Assembly: GCA_035508495.1 (NCBI GenBank)
Contig: DATJMX010000056.1
Coordinates: forward strand, 1-38,190
Direction of reading: 5' to 3'
DNA: 38,190 nucleotides
Source of the DNA: Candidatus Binataceae bacterium
GTDB lineage: Bacteria > Desulfobacterota > Binatia > Binatales > Binataceae
Positions within the stretch are counted from its first letter, which is position 1; every line of letters starts with the position of its first letter. The notes under the pieces were generated by a model that was not told where the DNA came from, did no database searches, and was given only the letters and a program-made list of their open reading frames with translations. A program made the position numbers and the translations under genes. This document shows positions 7,673-15,955 of the stretch, piece after piece.

Positions 7673-7954
7673 ATGGCCAAAGACCGCAGCGATTTCGCCG
7701 TCATGAATCGGATGATCGACCATATCCGCCTCTTGATCGCGGTCGATGACGACGAGATTCCGGTCAAGAAAAAGCTCGAGGTCCAGGCAATCCTGAAGGA
7801 CTTCCAGACGCTCCTCGCCGAGCCTGCCGAGTCTCAGCCGCGCGCCCGGATTCGCGGTTACTATGAAATTCTGTGCCGCGAGCTGGGCGATCAAGCCGAC
7901 GTCGCGGCGCTGCTTAGTTCGCTCAAGAATTACATTCCCTTCATCTCGGATTAA
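7673..7954 (+). CDS. Conserved-looking protein of unknown function, 93 residues
   Basis: A 93-residue soluble protein, predicted mostly helical, with no cysteine motif beyond a single Cys and no signal or membrane segment. AGGGGAAG lies about 8 bp before the ATG at 7673, a good ribosome binding site. It sits 18 bp after the zinc-ribbon gene and 25 bp before the 3-hydroxybutyryl-CoA dehydrogenase, so membership in the same operon is likely. No family recognised and no function proposed. Confidence 0.65.
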   Translation: MAKDRSDFAVMNRMIDHIRLLIAVDDDEIPVKKKLEVQAILKDFQTLLAEPAESQPRARIRGYYEILCRELGDQADVAALLSSLKNYIPFISD

Positions 7955-7979
7955 CGCTCGGATTGGAGATTCCACCCGC

Positions 7980-8861
7980 ATGGCAGTACGAACACTCGGA
8001 GTGATTGGCGCGGGCCAGATGGGCGCGGGTATCGCCCAGGTTGCCGCGCAGGCCGGGCTCGAAGTTATTCTGAACGACGTTTCGCAAGAGCTCGTCGATC
8101 GCGGCATCAGGGGTATCGGACGCAACCTCGATCGCATGATCGAGCGCGGCCGCTTTCAGCCCGACGAGCGCGATCGCGTGCTGCGCCGAGTCCGCGGCTC
8201 GGCGAATCTCGAGGATCTCGCAAGCGCGGACTTCGTGGTCGAAGCCGTCGTCGAGAGCGAAGAGGTCAAGATCAACCTGCTGCAGAAGCTCGACAAGATC
8301 TGCGGCCCGGAAGTGATTCTCGCCTCCAACACGTCCTCGATTTCGATCACCAGGATGGGTGCTCGCACGGCCCGCGCCGACCGCGTCATCGGCATGCACT
8401 TCATGAACCCGGTGCCCGCGATGAAGCTGGTCGAGATCATCCGCGGCCTCGCGACGTCCGAAGAAACCTTCATGACGACGCGCGCGCTGGCCGAGGAGCT
8501 CGGCAAATCGACGATGACGGCGCAGGACTTCCCCGGGTTCATCGTCAACCGCGTCCTGCTGCCGATGATCAACGAGGCGATTTACACGCTCTACGAGGGC
8601 GTCGGCGGCGTGCTCGATATCGACAAGGCGATGAAGCTCGGCACCAATCAGCCGATGGGCCCGCTCGAGCTGGCCGACCTTATCGGCCTCGACACGTGTC
8701 TCGCGATCATGGAAGTGATGCAGCGCGTGCTTGGCGACGACAAGTATCGGCCGTGCCCGCTGCTCAAGAAGTACGTCGATGCGGGCTATCTCGGCCGTAA
8801 GTCAGGCCGCGGATTTTACAAATACGACGAAAAGGGGAATCCGATTCCGCCGGCGCTCTAG
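7980..8861 (+). CDS. 3-hydroxybutyryl-CoA dehydrogenase (3-hydroxyacyl-CoA dehydrogenase family)
   Basis: Oxidises 3-hydroxyacyl-CoA to 3-ketoacyl-CoA with NAD(P), or the reverse, in fatty-acid/butyrate or aromatic-ring breakdown. The 293-residue protein has the dinucleotide-binding G10-A-G-Q-M-G15 motif at the start of its Rossmann domain, the SNTSS segment, and the catalytic His140 in GMHFMNPVP. The C-terminal helical domain ends with a GRKSGRGFYKY sequence typical of the family. The frame is open upstream to 7863, but the ATG at 7980 begins with the expected beta strand. The stand-alone length matches Hbd/PaaH rather than the fused FadB type. It lies in a run with the RAM-domain gene 41 bp downstream. 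Confidence 0.93.
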   Translation: MAVRTLGVIGAGQMGAGIAQVAAQAGLEVILNDVSQELVDRGIRGIGRNLDRMIERGRFQPDERDRVLRRVRGSANLEDLASADFVVEAVVESEEVKINLLQKLDKICGPEVILASNTSSISITRMGARTARADRVIGMHFMNPVPAMKLVEIIRGLATSEETFMTTRALAEELGKSTMTAQDFPGFIVNRVLLPMINEAIYTLYEGVGGVLDIDKAMKLGTNQPMGPLELADLIGLDTCLAIMEVMQRVLGDDKYRPCPLLKKYVDAGYLGRKSGRGFYKYDEKGNPIPPAL

Positions 8862-8902
8862 TCTCCGGCGGGCGGCGCGCAAGCGCCCGGGAGGTAACGC
8901 TC

Positions 8903-9136
8903 ATGTCGGTGAAGGCATTCATTTTGATCGACACCTCGCCCGGCAAGGCGCGCGAGGTCGCGTCCAAGCTGCGCAGCGTGGAGGGCGTCTCGATGGCTCA
9001 CGCGGTGACCGGGCCCCACGACATCATCGCGATTGCCGAGGCCTCCGACGTGACCACGCTCGGCGAGTTGGTGGTACAGAAAATCCAGAGCGTGACGGGA
9101 GTGAACCGGAGTCTCACGTCGATCGTGAGCGACTGA
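8903..9136 (+). CDS. Stand-alone Lrp/AsnC ligand-binding (RAM) domain protein
   Basis: A 77-residue protein consisting only of the alpha/beta RAM (AsnC_trans_reg) domain, with the usual beta-alpha-beta order and the VTGPHDIIAIAE strand. It lacks the helix-turn-helix of full Lrp regulators, so it cannot bind DNA in the usual way. Single-domain RAM proteins form small-molecule-binding oligomers and are known in many bacteria and archaea. GGGAGG 8 bp before the ATG is a strong ribosome binding site. Its place behind the acyl-CoA dehydrogenase may point to a metabolite-sensing role; that is inference. Confidence 0.85.
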   Translation: MSVKAFILIDTSPGKAREVASKLRSVEGVSMAHAVTGPHDIIAIAEASDVTTLGELVVQKIQSVTGVNRSLTSIVSD

Positions 9137-9250
9137 CGGGCGGCCAGCGCAAGCGCGCGCGGTACTGGCTGGCCGGCACGGATGAGCTAGAATCTATTCG
9201 AGTGACCTCGCTCAATCGCGCGGGGCACCGATGCAGGAAGAACTGAATCG

Positions 9251-9754
9251 ATGGCTGAACTACCTGTTATCAAGCGGCTGCGCAAAGAGCTGGAAACCCT
9301 CAAGCGCGAACTGACCGTGGACCTGCCCAAGGAACTCGAGCGCGCCCGCGCTCACGGCGATCTTTCCGAGAACGCCGAATGGGCGATGGCCAAGCAGCGG
9401 CAGGAGTTTCTGCGCGCGCGCCTGAACAACCTCGAGGTGCGGATCGGCGAATTGATGATGATCAACCTCGACTCGATCCCGCGCGACACGGTCGGCCTCG
9501 GCAGCCGCGTCTGGCTCGAAGACCTCGACGAGGGCGGCGCGACGACCGAGTTCGAGATCGTCGTGCCCGAAGAAGTCGACGGCGCGCAAAACCGCATCTC
9601 GCTGTCATCGCCTCTCGGCCGCGCGATGATCGGCAAAGCCGAAGACGACGACATCGAGGTAGTTACGCCCAAAGGCAAGCGCGCCTATACTGTAAAACGC
9701 CTGATGACGATCCACGTCGTACTAGCCAGCGAAAACGGCGCCGCGAAAGCATAG
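9251..9754 (+). CDS. greA: Transcription elongation factor GreA
   Basis: Rescues backtracked RNA polymerase by stimulating cleavage of the nascent transcript. The 167-residue length fits. An N-terminal antiparallel coiled coil (about 1-75) carries the acidic tip motif GDLSENAEW, whose Asp and Glu act in the polymerase secondary channel. The C-terminal FKBP-like domain contains the SLSSPLGRAMIGK sequence typical of GreA. GGAAGAA precedes the ATG. A TAGAAT at 9188-9193 could be the -10 element of its own promoter, with only a weak -35. The 114-bp gap from the RAM gene supports independent expression. Confidence 0.95.
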   Translation: MAELPVIKRLRKELETLKRELTVDLPKELERARAHGDLSENAEWAMAKQRQEFLRARLNNLEVRIGELMMINLDSIPRDTVGLGSRVWLEDLDEGGATTEFEIVVPEEVDGAQNRISLSSPLGRAMIGKAEDDDIEVVTPKGKRAYTVKRLMTIHVVLASENGAAKA

Positions 9755-9992
9755 CGCGTCGGGGCAACTCCTGCTCATATCTCGCGAGTCTGGCGATCGA
9801 GTCAGCTAATAGCTCGCCGCGGCTGATGCCGCGGGCGGAAGCCGCAAATCGGGAGAGGCCGCATCCTTCGCCCCACGCCGGAACTTTGCTTGGTTGTTGA
9901 TAAGACATAGGGTTCCAAAAAAATCAGGCCTTAGAAAAAGATCTGCAAGAAAATTCGGGTGGGCCGTTCAAAGAGTCGAGAGGTTCGATTCG

Positions 9993-10913
9993 ATGGACGA
10001 TTCAGCCGCATTGGCGCCGCGTTTTCGCTTTCGATTCTCCGGACTATTCGCCGACGCGCGGATGTTTCAGATCCTGGCGCTGGGCGTGTTGTTCGCGGCT
10101 GGCGTCTGGTTGCGTGATTTTAGCCTCCGTCCGGCGCAGATCGTCCTGACCTTCGCTGCTGCACTCGTGACGCAGCGGCTCACGTGGCGATTCTATCCGC
10201 CCAAGGCGCGCTCGTATCGCAGCGCGATCATCACCGCGCTCAGCCTCACGCTCCTGCTTCGAGCTGACGACCTGTTGATCCATCCGATCGCTGCGGCCGC
10301 CGCGATCGGCTCGAAATCTCTCATCCGCTTCCGCGGCAAACATCTGTTCAATCCCGCGGCCTTCGGCGTGATCTTCGCGCTCATCGCGCTCCCCCACACC
10401 TGGGTATCCGCCGGGCAGTGGGGTCAGGATGTCGCGCTCGCAGGATGGCTCGTCGCGCTCGGCGCGCTGGTCACCGAGCGTGCGCGCCGCGGCGATATAA
10501 GCTGGTCATTCCTCGTCTTCTATCTGGGTGCGACCGCGCTTCGCGTCGCATGGCTCGGGCAGCGCTTCGCCGTCTGGGAGCATCAGCTCTCCAACGGCGC
10601 GCTACTGCTCTTCGCGTTTTTCATGATTTCCGATCCGATGACGGGGCCGAACCATCGATGGGGCCGGCTCGCGCAGTCCGCGCTCGTCGCCGCGATCGCC
10701 TACTGGTGGCAGTTCCACTTCTACTCAACCAACGGACTTATCTGGGCACTGGTCGTCGCGGCGCCGATGGTTCCGGTGTGGGACCTAGTCTGGCGCGCGC
10801 CGAAATTTGAATGGAACGAAGGAGAAAACCATGGACCGGATCGTCTCGAAGCTTCGGCTCATCCTGCTGATCGTAACGGTGCTGACGCTCGCGGCGTGTT
10901 GCGCGCCGCTTAA
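9993..10913 (+). CDS. RnfD/NqrB-family membrane protein, isolated
   Basis: A 306-residue polytopic protein with about eight to nine membrane segments. It shows family motifs: KSLIRFRGKHLFNPAAFG in the middle and MISDPMTGP near the C-terminus. RnfD and NqrB are flavin-carrying ion-pumping subunits, but none of the other Rnf/Nqr genes is nearby. I do not see the SGAT flavinylation motif that receives covalent FMN, so the role may differ. The frame is open from 9894; the ATG at 9993 is the best start. The last 83 bp overlap the next gene in another frame, so translation of the two may be coupled. The 238 bp before it contain an A-rich stretch (9916-9953) and no gene. Confidence 0.75.
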   Translation: MDDSAALAPRFRFRFSGLFADARMFQILALGVLFAAGVWLRDFSLRPAQIVLTFAAALVTQRLTWRFYPPKARSYRSAIITALSLTLLLRADDLLIHPIAAAAAIGSKSLIRFRGKHLFNPAAFGVIFALIALPHTWVSAGQWGQDVALAGWLVALGALVTERARRGDISWSFLVFYLGATALRVAWLGQRFAVWEHQLSNGALLLFAFFMISDPMTGPNHRWGRLAQSALVAAIAYWWQFHFYSTNGLIWALVVAAPMVPVWDLVWRAPKFEWNEGENHGPDRLEASAHPADRNGADARGVLRAA

Positions 10914-12207
10914 GGCGCAGGCCTTCTGCGGATTCTACGTCGGCAAGGCCGACGGCACGCTCGTCAACCACGCGTCGCAGGTCGCGGTCGTGCGACACGA
11001 CAACAAGACCGTCATCAGCATGATGAACGACTACCAGGGGCCGATGACGGATTTTGCGCTGGTCGTGCCGGTGCCGGTGGTCCTCGAAAAGGGCCAGGTG
11101 CACGTCGGCGATCCGCAACTGTTCGCGCAGCTTGAGGCCTACAGCACGCCGCGCCTCGTCGAGTATTTCGATCCCGATCCGTGCGAGATAGTCAGGCCGA
11201 TGCCGCTGATGGCGATGGCGTCAGGAGTGGGAGCCGCGGCCCCTGCTGCACCTCCGATGCAGGATCGCGCGCTGGGGGTCACGGTTGAGGCGCAATACAC
11301 AGTCGGCGAATACGACATCGTCATTTTGTCAGCGAAGCAGTCTGACGGCCTCGAGACCTGGCTCAAACAAAATGGCTACAAGATTCCGCCGCGCGCGAGT
11401 GCTGCGCTCGCTCCATACATCAAACAGGACATGAAGTTCTTCGTCGCCAAGGTCAATCTCGAGGAGCATCGCAAGACCGGGCTTCAGTATCTGCGGCCGA
11501 TCCAGTTCGCGTTCGAATCGCCGAAGTTCATGCTGCCAATTCGGCTCGGCATGATTAACGCAAACGGCCCGCAGGACCTGATCATTTACCTGCTGACGCG
11601 CGACGGCCGCGTTGAGACGACCAACTATCGCACCGTGAAGATGCCGACCGGCGAGAACATCCCCGAATTCGTGCGCGACGATTTCAAGGGCTTCTACAAA
11701 TCCGTGTTCAATGAGCAGGTGGAGCGCAACGACATGCGCGCCGTGTTCACCGAGTATGCATGGAACATGGGATGGTGCGATCCGTGCGCTACGTCGCCAC
11801 TCACTCCCGACGAGCTGCGCAGCCTCGGCGTGTTCTGGCTCGATCAGCAACCGCCATCGCGCGGGCAGTTCATGCCAGCTCCCTACGGCGGCGGCGCTAT
11901 CCCGGTAATGCTCACGCGGCTCCATGTGCGATACAGCGCAGATTCGTTCCCCGAGGATCTCGTCTTCCAGGAAACGGGCGACAGCGAAAACTACCAGGCG
12001 CGCTACGTGATGCAGCATCCATGGACAGGCACCGAGAACGCTTGCCCCGCAGCGCACTCCTACTTTGAGAATCTGCGAGCGCGCCAGATGCAGGAAGCGC
12101 AGACCCTCGCCGATCTAACCGGCTGGAGCCTCGACTCGGTAATCAAGAAAGCCGGACTAAAGGGCGATCAACAGCCGAACCCATGGTGGCAGAAGATCTG
12201 GAACTGA
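10831..12207 (+). CDS. DUF2330 family envelope protein
   Basis: The 458-residue protein has a signal peptide with a perfect lipobox LAAC (Cys23); a second possible site is signal peptidase I after the AQA at 29-31. The mature start FCGFYVGKADG and the segments VPVPVVLEKGQVHVGDP and SAPRLVEYFD-like STPRLVEYFD are typical of DUF2330, a family of exported proteins without assigned function. AAGGAG lies 6 bp before the ATG at 10831, so the frame's earlier codon at 10807 is not needed. It overlaps the RnfD-like gene by 83 bp. A strong hairpin follows the stop codon. Confidence 0.88.
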   Translation: MDRIVSKLRLILLIVTVLTLAACCAPLKAQAFCGFYVGKADGTLVNHASQVAVVRHDNKTVISMMNDYQGPMTDFALVVPVPVVLEKGQVHVGDPQLFAQLEAYSTPRLVEYFDPDPCEIVRPMPLMAMASGVGAAAPAAPPMQDRALGVTVEAQYTVGEYDIVILSAKQSDGLETWLKQNGYKIPPRASAALAPYIKQDMKFFVAKVNLEEHRKTGLQYLRPIQFAFESPKFMLPIRLGMINANGPQDLIIYLLTRDGRVETTNYRTVKMPTGENIPEFVRDDFKGFYKSVFNEQVERNDMRAVFTEYAWNMGWCDPCATSPLTPDELRSLGVFWLDQQPPSRGQFMPAPYGGGAIPVMLTRLHVRYSADSFPEDLVFQETGDSENYQARYVMQHPWTGTENACPAAHSYFENLRARQMQEAQTLADLTGWSLDSVIKKAGLKGDQQPNPWWQKIWN

Positions 12208-12215
12208 TTGATATC

Positions 12216-12244
12216 GAGAGCCGCGCTCGCAAAGCGCGGCTCTC
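12216..12244 (+). terminator. Hairpin downstream of the DUF2330 gene, likely terminator
   Basis: A perfect 12-bp stem (GAGAGCCGCGCT at 12216-12227, complement at 12233-12244) with a 5-base loop, starting 9 bp after the stop codon. Only a short T-run (GAGTTTC) follows, so termination may be partial. Confidence 0.65.
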
Positions 12245-12292
12245 TGAGTTTCACAATGGCCATCTCACTCCCGTGCGCGCTCTCTGAGAACC

Positions 12293-12319
12293 CCTCTCCC
12301 TGACCAGGGAGAGGTCGGC
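12293..12319 (+). repeat. Palindromic intergenic repeat, family A copy 1
   Basis: CCTCTCCCT-GACC-AGGGAGAGG is a perfect 9-bp-arm palindrome at 12293-12314. With the flank GTCGGC-like TCGGC it matches 25 of 27 bases of 31872-31846 on the minus strand. The rest of the 311-bp gap between DUF2330 and pyruvate kinase (12208-12518) shows only a small hairpin, AACCTCTTCAGGTT, near 12427 and no gene. Confidence 0.7.
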
Positions 12320-12518
12320 TGCGGATCGCTAGAGGATTGCGGGCCTGACACTTCCAACGCGTCACTTCTCCCTTGCCATCTCCTTGGACAAACGAACAGG
12401 CCTTCCTTTCGGATTAACACGGCCGTAACCTCTTCAGGTTGCGACAACGCGAACTTCGCCCGATTCTGTAATTGGCAACATCATCTGTGCTCCGGCTAGG
12501 TGCGGAGAGCGAGCTTCC

Positions 12519-14399
12519 GTGAATTCGAAAGACCAATGCCCGATTGCGATGCGATGGGATGACCAGAGCATCGCGGGCTTAATCAAACAACTCGAGACTA
12601 TTCGCGCTGATCTCGTTGCACTTGAGACGAAGTTCGGCGACCGGCTCGCGATCGTCAACGATGCGTGGCGGCAAAGCGCGGCCAACCTCCTGCACTACGT
12701 CGCGCTGCGCGAGCACGATATCCGCGAAATCCAGGTTGCGCTGGCGGAACTCGGGGTCTCGTCGCTCGGCCGCGCCGAGTCGCACGTGATGAGCACGCTC
12801 GACTCCGTTTTGCACATCCTTCGGCGTCTGCGCAGTAGCGGCGCCGGCGAGCATGAGACCGTCCCCGCGACGGTTGATTTCCAGGCCGGACATCGCCTGC
12901 TCGAAGCTCACACCAAAGATCTTCTCGGCGGCGCACCGAAGAGCCGCAGCGTGCGGATCATGGTCACGATGGCGACCGATGCCGCCGAGGACTATGCGCT
13001 GGTGCGCGATCTCCTGAAGCGCGGCATGGACTGCATGCGTATCAACTGCGCGCACGACGGTCCCGACCAGTGGGCGGCGATGATCGAAAATCTGCACCGC
13101 GCGCGGCGCGAGCTGTCGATGCCGTGCAGAATCCTGATGGACCTCGGCGGGCCGAAGCTCCGTACCGGCGCGATCGAGCCGGGCGCCGCCGTGATGAAAT
13201 GGCGGCCGCATCGTAACGAAATCGGCGAGGTCGTCGAGCCCGCCCGTATCCTGCTCTATCCCGAAGGATCGATGGGCGGTAGCGGAGCCGAGGCCGATGC
13301 CGAAGTGCCGCTGCCTGAACTGTGGCTCGCCGAAGTCCGTAACGGCGACCAGATCGAGCTCTTCGATGCTCGCGGCCGCAAGCGGATGCTGCGCGTGACG
13401 GGATCGGTCGGCGGCGCGCGATGGGCCGAATGCACCCGCACCGGTTACGTGATTCCCGGCACGGTGATGCGTCATCACGGCGTCGGAGCGCACAAGGAAG
13501 CGCGCGTCGGGACGCTGCCGAAATCCGCAGGCCAACTGCATCTGCAAAATGGCGACTCGATCGTTCTGCTGCGCAAGGAGGTCCTCGGCCGAGACGTGGT
13601 CAAGAACGCCGAAGGGCACGTCATCAGTCCCGCTACGATCTCATGCACACTGCCCGAGGTCTTCGGCCAGGTGAAGCCGGGCGAGCGAATCTGGTTCGAC
13701 GACGGCAAGATCGCCGGCATTATCCGCGAGTCGAGCGCCGATCAACTCCGTGTCGAGATTGTCAACGCGGGACAAGACGGCACCAAGCTCGGCAGCGACA
13801 AAGGCATCAACTTGCCCGACAGCAGTTTCACTCTCGGCGCGCTTACCGACGAAGACCTCGAGAATCTGAAATTCGTCGCCAAGCATTCCGATCTCGTCGG
13901 GATGTCGTTCGTGCGGCACGAGCGCGACGTCGAGAGCCTGCTAAGCCACATGCACGAGGCCGGCGGCGAGCATCTTGGGATCCTGCTCAAGATCGAAACG
14001 CGGCAGGGCTTCGAGCGGCTGCCAAACCTGGTGCTGGCGGCGATGCGGCATCATACGGCGGGCGTGATGATCGCGCGCGGCGATCTCGCCGTCGAATGCG
14101 GATGGGAGCGGATGGCCGAGGTGCAGGAGGAGATTCTCTGGATCTGCGAAGCGGCGCATCTTCCTGTCATATGGGCAACGCAGGTGCTGGAGAGCCTCGC
14201 CAAGCATGGGATGCCGTCGCGGGCGGAGATCACTGACGCCGCGATGGGCGAGCGCGCCGAATGCGTGATGCTCAACAAGGGGCCGCATATCGTCGAGGCC
14301 GTCAGCACGCTCGATGACATCCTGCGCCGGATGGAAGCCCATCAAGCGAAAAAGAGCTCGCGCCTGCGCCCGCTGCATCTGCGCGCGATTCATTCCTGA
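12519..14399 (+). CDS. Pyruvate kinase, long form with N-terminal extension
   Basis: Converts phosphoenolpyruvate and ADP to pyruvate and ATP. An unusual helical domain fills residues 1-145, then the barrel begins at VTMATDAAEDYALV, with MRINCAHDG (substrate-binding Arg) and LMDLGGPKLRTG. The lid (B) domain is enlarged to roughly 230 residues against about 100 in classical enzymes. The C-terminal part has INLPDSSFTLGALT, the LLKIETRQGF strand with the catalytic lysine, MIARGDLAVE and WATQVLESL. The classical GETA loop is replaced by LNKGPHIVEAV, and the allosteric C-terminal domain is missing. Such ~600-residue forms are known in rhizobia and cyanobacteria. The start is GTG at 12519, preceded by GGAGAG; the ATG at 12549 is possible. 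Confidence 0.85.
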   Translation: MNSKDQCPIAMRWDDQSIAGLIKQLETIRADLVALETKFGDRLAIVNDAWRQSAANLLHYVALREHDIREIQVALAELGVSSLGRAESHVMSTLDSVLHILRRLRSSGAGEHETVPATVDFQAGHRLLEAHTKDLLGGAPKSRSVRIMVTMATDAAEDYALVRDLLKRGMDCMRINCAHDGPDQWAAMIENLHRARRELSMPCRILMDLGGPKLRTGAIEPGAAVMKWRPHRNEIGEVVEPARILLYPEGSMGGSGAEADAEVPLPELWLAEVRNGDQIELFDARGRKRMLRVTGSVGGARWAECTRTGYVIPGTVMRHHGVGAHKEARVGTLPKSAGQLHLQNGDSIVLLRKEVLGRDVVKNAEGHVISPATISCTLPEVFGQVKPGERIWFDDGKIAGIIRESSADQLRVEIVNAGQDGTKLGSDKGINLPDSSFTLGALTDEDLENLKFVAKHSDLVGMSFVRHERDVESLLSHMHEAGGEHLGILLKIETRQGFERLPNLVLAAMRHHTAGVMIARGDLAVECGWERMAEVQEEILWICEAAHLPVIWATQVLESLAKHGMPSRAEITDAAMGERAECVMLNKGPHIVEAVSTLDDILRRMEAHQAKKSSRLRPLHLRAIHS

Positions 14400-14475
14400 G
14401 CGTTTTCGCGAGTATCAGCAAAGTTGGCGTGCGCTGACGCATTATCCGCGCGCTGAGCGGCCACGTTAAGCTCGA

Positions 14476-14504
14476 TTGACAGCCCGGAAAGCGTGTCCTA
14501 CGCT
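14476..14504 (+). promoter_or_regulatory. Putative sigma-70 promoter of the ffh-rpsP-trmD block
   Basis: TTGACA at 14476-14481, 17-bp spacer, TACGCT at 14499-14504; about 84 bp before the ffh start codon. The -35 is perfect and the -10 partial. Confidence 0.45.
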
Positions 14505-14587
14505 TGACGGTTTGCTAGACTCGCTTCGCAGACACGGACGGCTGGAGCCTATTTCTTCGACCTGCCACATCCAGGTTCTGTTTTATT

Positions 14588-15928
14588 ATGTTTGACACGC
14601 TCAGTGACCGTCTCGACGGCGTTTTCCGCAAGCTCAAGGGCCAGGGCCGGATTACAGAGCGCAACATCGAAGAGGCGTTGCGCGAAGTCCGCCTTGCGCT
14701 GCTCGAAGCCGACGTCAATATCAAGGTCGTCCGCGACTTCATCGAGCATGTAAAAACCAAGGCACTCGGGCAGGAAGTGCTGCGTTCGCTGACTCCCGAG
14801 CAGCACCTGATCAAGTTCGTCTACAACGAACTGGCGCTGGCGATGGGCGGTCAGGCGCGCGAACTCGATCTCAAAGTCAAGCCGCCCGTTAAAATCGTCC
14901 TCGTCGGACTCCAGGGCTCGGGCAAGACGACCTCGGCGGCCAAGCTCGCGCGATGGCTCAAGCTCGAGCGCAAACGGCATCCGCTGCTGGCCTCGACTGA
15001 CGTGTACCGCCCCGCCGCGATGGAGCAGTTGCGGGTGCTCGGCGGTCAGATCGGCGTTCCCGTGGTTGAAAGCCATGAGAATGAAGACCCGATCGAGATC
15101 GCGACGCGGGCGCTGGCGCGCGCCGAAGCCGGCGGACATGACGCGCTGTTGATCGATACCGCCGGCCGCCTGCAAATCGACGAAGAGCTGATGGAAGAGC
15201 TGGCGCGCCTCAAGGCCGCGACCAATCCGCATCATATTATTTTCGTTGCCGATTCGATGACAGGCCAGGAAGCCGCCAACGTGGCGGCCGGGTTCCATGA
15301 ACGGCTCGGAATCTCGGGCGTGATCCTGACCAAGCTCGATTCCGATGCGCGCGGCGGCGCAGCGCTCTCGGTGCGTACGGTAACGGGCGCGCCGATTCTG
15401 TTCGCCGGTATCAGTGAAAAACTCGACGGCTTCGAGATTTTCTATCCTGATCGCCTGGCCCAACGCGTCCTCGGCATGGGCGACGTGCTGACGCTCATCG
15501 AGAAGGCGCAGCAGAATTACGATCAGGCCAAGGCCAAGGAACTCGAGCGCAAGTTCAAGAAGAACGAGTTCACGATCACCGACTTTGCCGAGCAGCTCAA
15601 GGCGATCAAGAAGATGGGCTCGCTGGGCGATTTGATCGGCATGATCCCGGGCCTGAAGAAGATGGCGTCTCAGGCTGATACAGAGCACGCCAATGTCGAG
15701 CTAAAGCGCATCCAGGCAATCATCAGCTCGATGACGAACCAGGAGCGCGAGAATCATTTGATCATCAACGGACGGCGCCGCGCGCGAATCGCTTCAGGCA
15801 GTGGAACGTCAGTCCAGGATGTAAATCGATTTCTGAAACAGTTCGAGCAAACGCGCAAGGTGATGAAGAAAATCACCAAGATGGGGGCCGGAAAAATGAT
15901 GATGCGCGGGCTCGGTCTCGGGAGTTAA
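14588..15928 (+). CDS. ffh: Signal recognition particle protein Ffh (SRP54)
   Basis: GTPase that, with 4.5S RNA, recognises signal sequences of nascent membrane proteins and hands them to FtsY. The 446 residues hold the N domain (1-90), the G domain with the G1 loop GLQGSGKTT, the STDVYRPAAMEQL motif, the DTAGRLQID G3 region and TKLDSDARGG (G4), then the methionine-rich M domain from about 325, which binds signal peptides and RNA. The ATG at 14588 gives the standard N-terminus MFDTLSDRL. It heads the conserved ffh-rpsP-khpA-rimM-trmD order, 27 bp before rpsP. Confidence 0.97.
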   Translation: MFDTLSDRLDGVFRKLKGQGRITERNIEEALREVRLALLEADVNIKVVRDFIEHVKTKALGQEVLRSLTPEQHLIKFVYNELALAMGGQARELDLKVKPPVKIVLVGLQGSGKTTSAAKLARWLKLERKRHPLLASTDVYRPAAMEQLRVLGGQIGVPVVESHENEDPIEIATRALARAEAGGHDALLIDTAGRLQIDEELMEELARLKAATNPHHIIFVADSMTGQEAANVAAGFHERLGISGVILTKLDSDARGGAALSVRTVTGAPILFAGISEKLDGFEIFYPDRLAQRVLGMGDVLTLIEKAQQNYDQAKAKELERKFKKNEFTITDFAEQLKAIKKMGSLGDLIGMIPGLKKMASQADTEHANVELKRIQAIISSMTNQERENHLIINGRRRARIASGSGTSVQDVNRFLKQFEQTRKVMKKITKMGAGKMMMRGLGLGS

Positions 15929-15955
15929 AATAAGGCAAGGAGAACGGAGAACCGA

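Noticed and set aside
9755..9992. A possible riboswitch or small RNA before the RnfD-like gene
   Set aside because: Only a weak imperfect hairpin near 9812-9832 and an A-rich stretch are visible; no known riboswitch core was recognised.
12579..13619. A 346-codon minus-strand frame across pyruvate kinase
   Set aside because: Rich in His/Arg/Gln without motif, and overlaps a well-supported gene.
14549..15688. A 379-codon minus-strand frame across ffh
   Set aside because: Shadow of ffh caused by GC-rich third positions; no family features.
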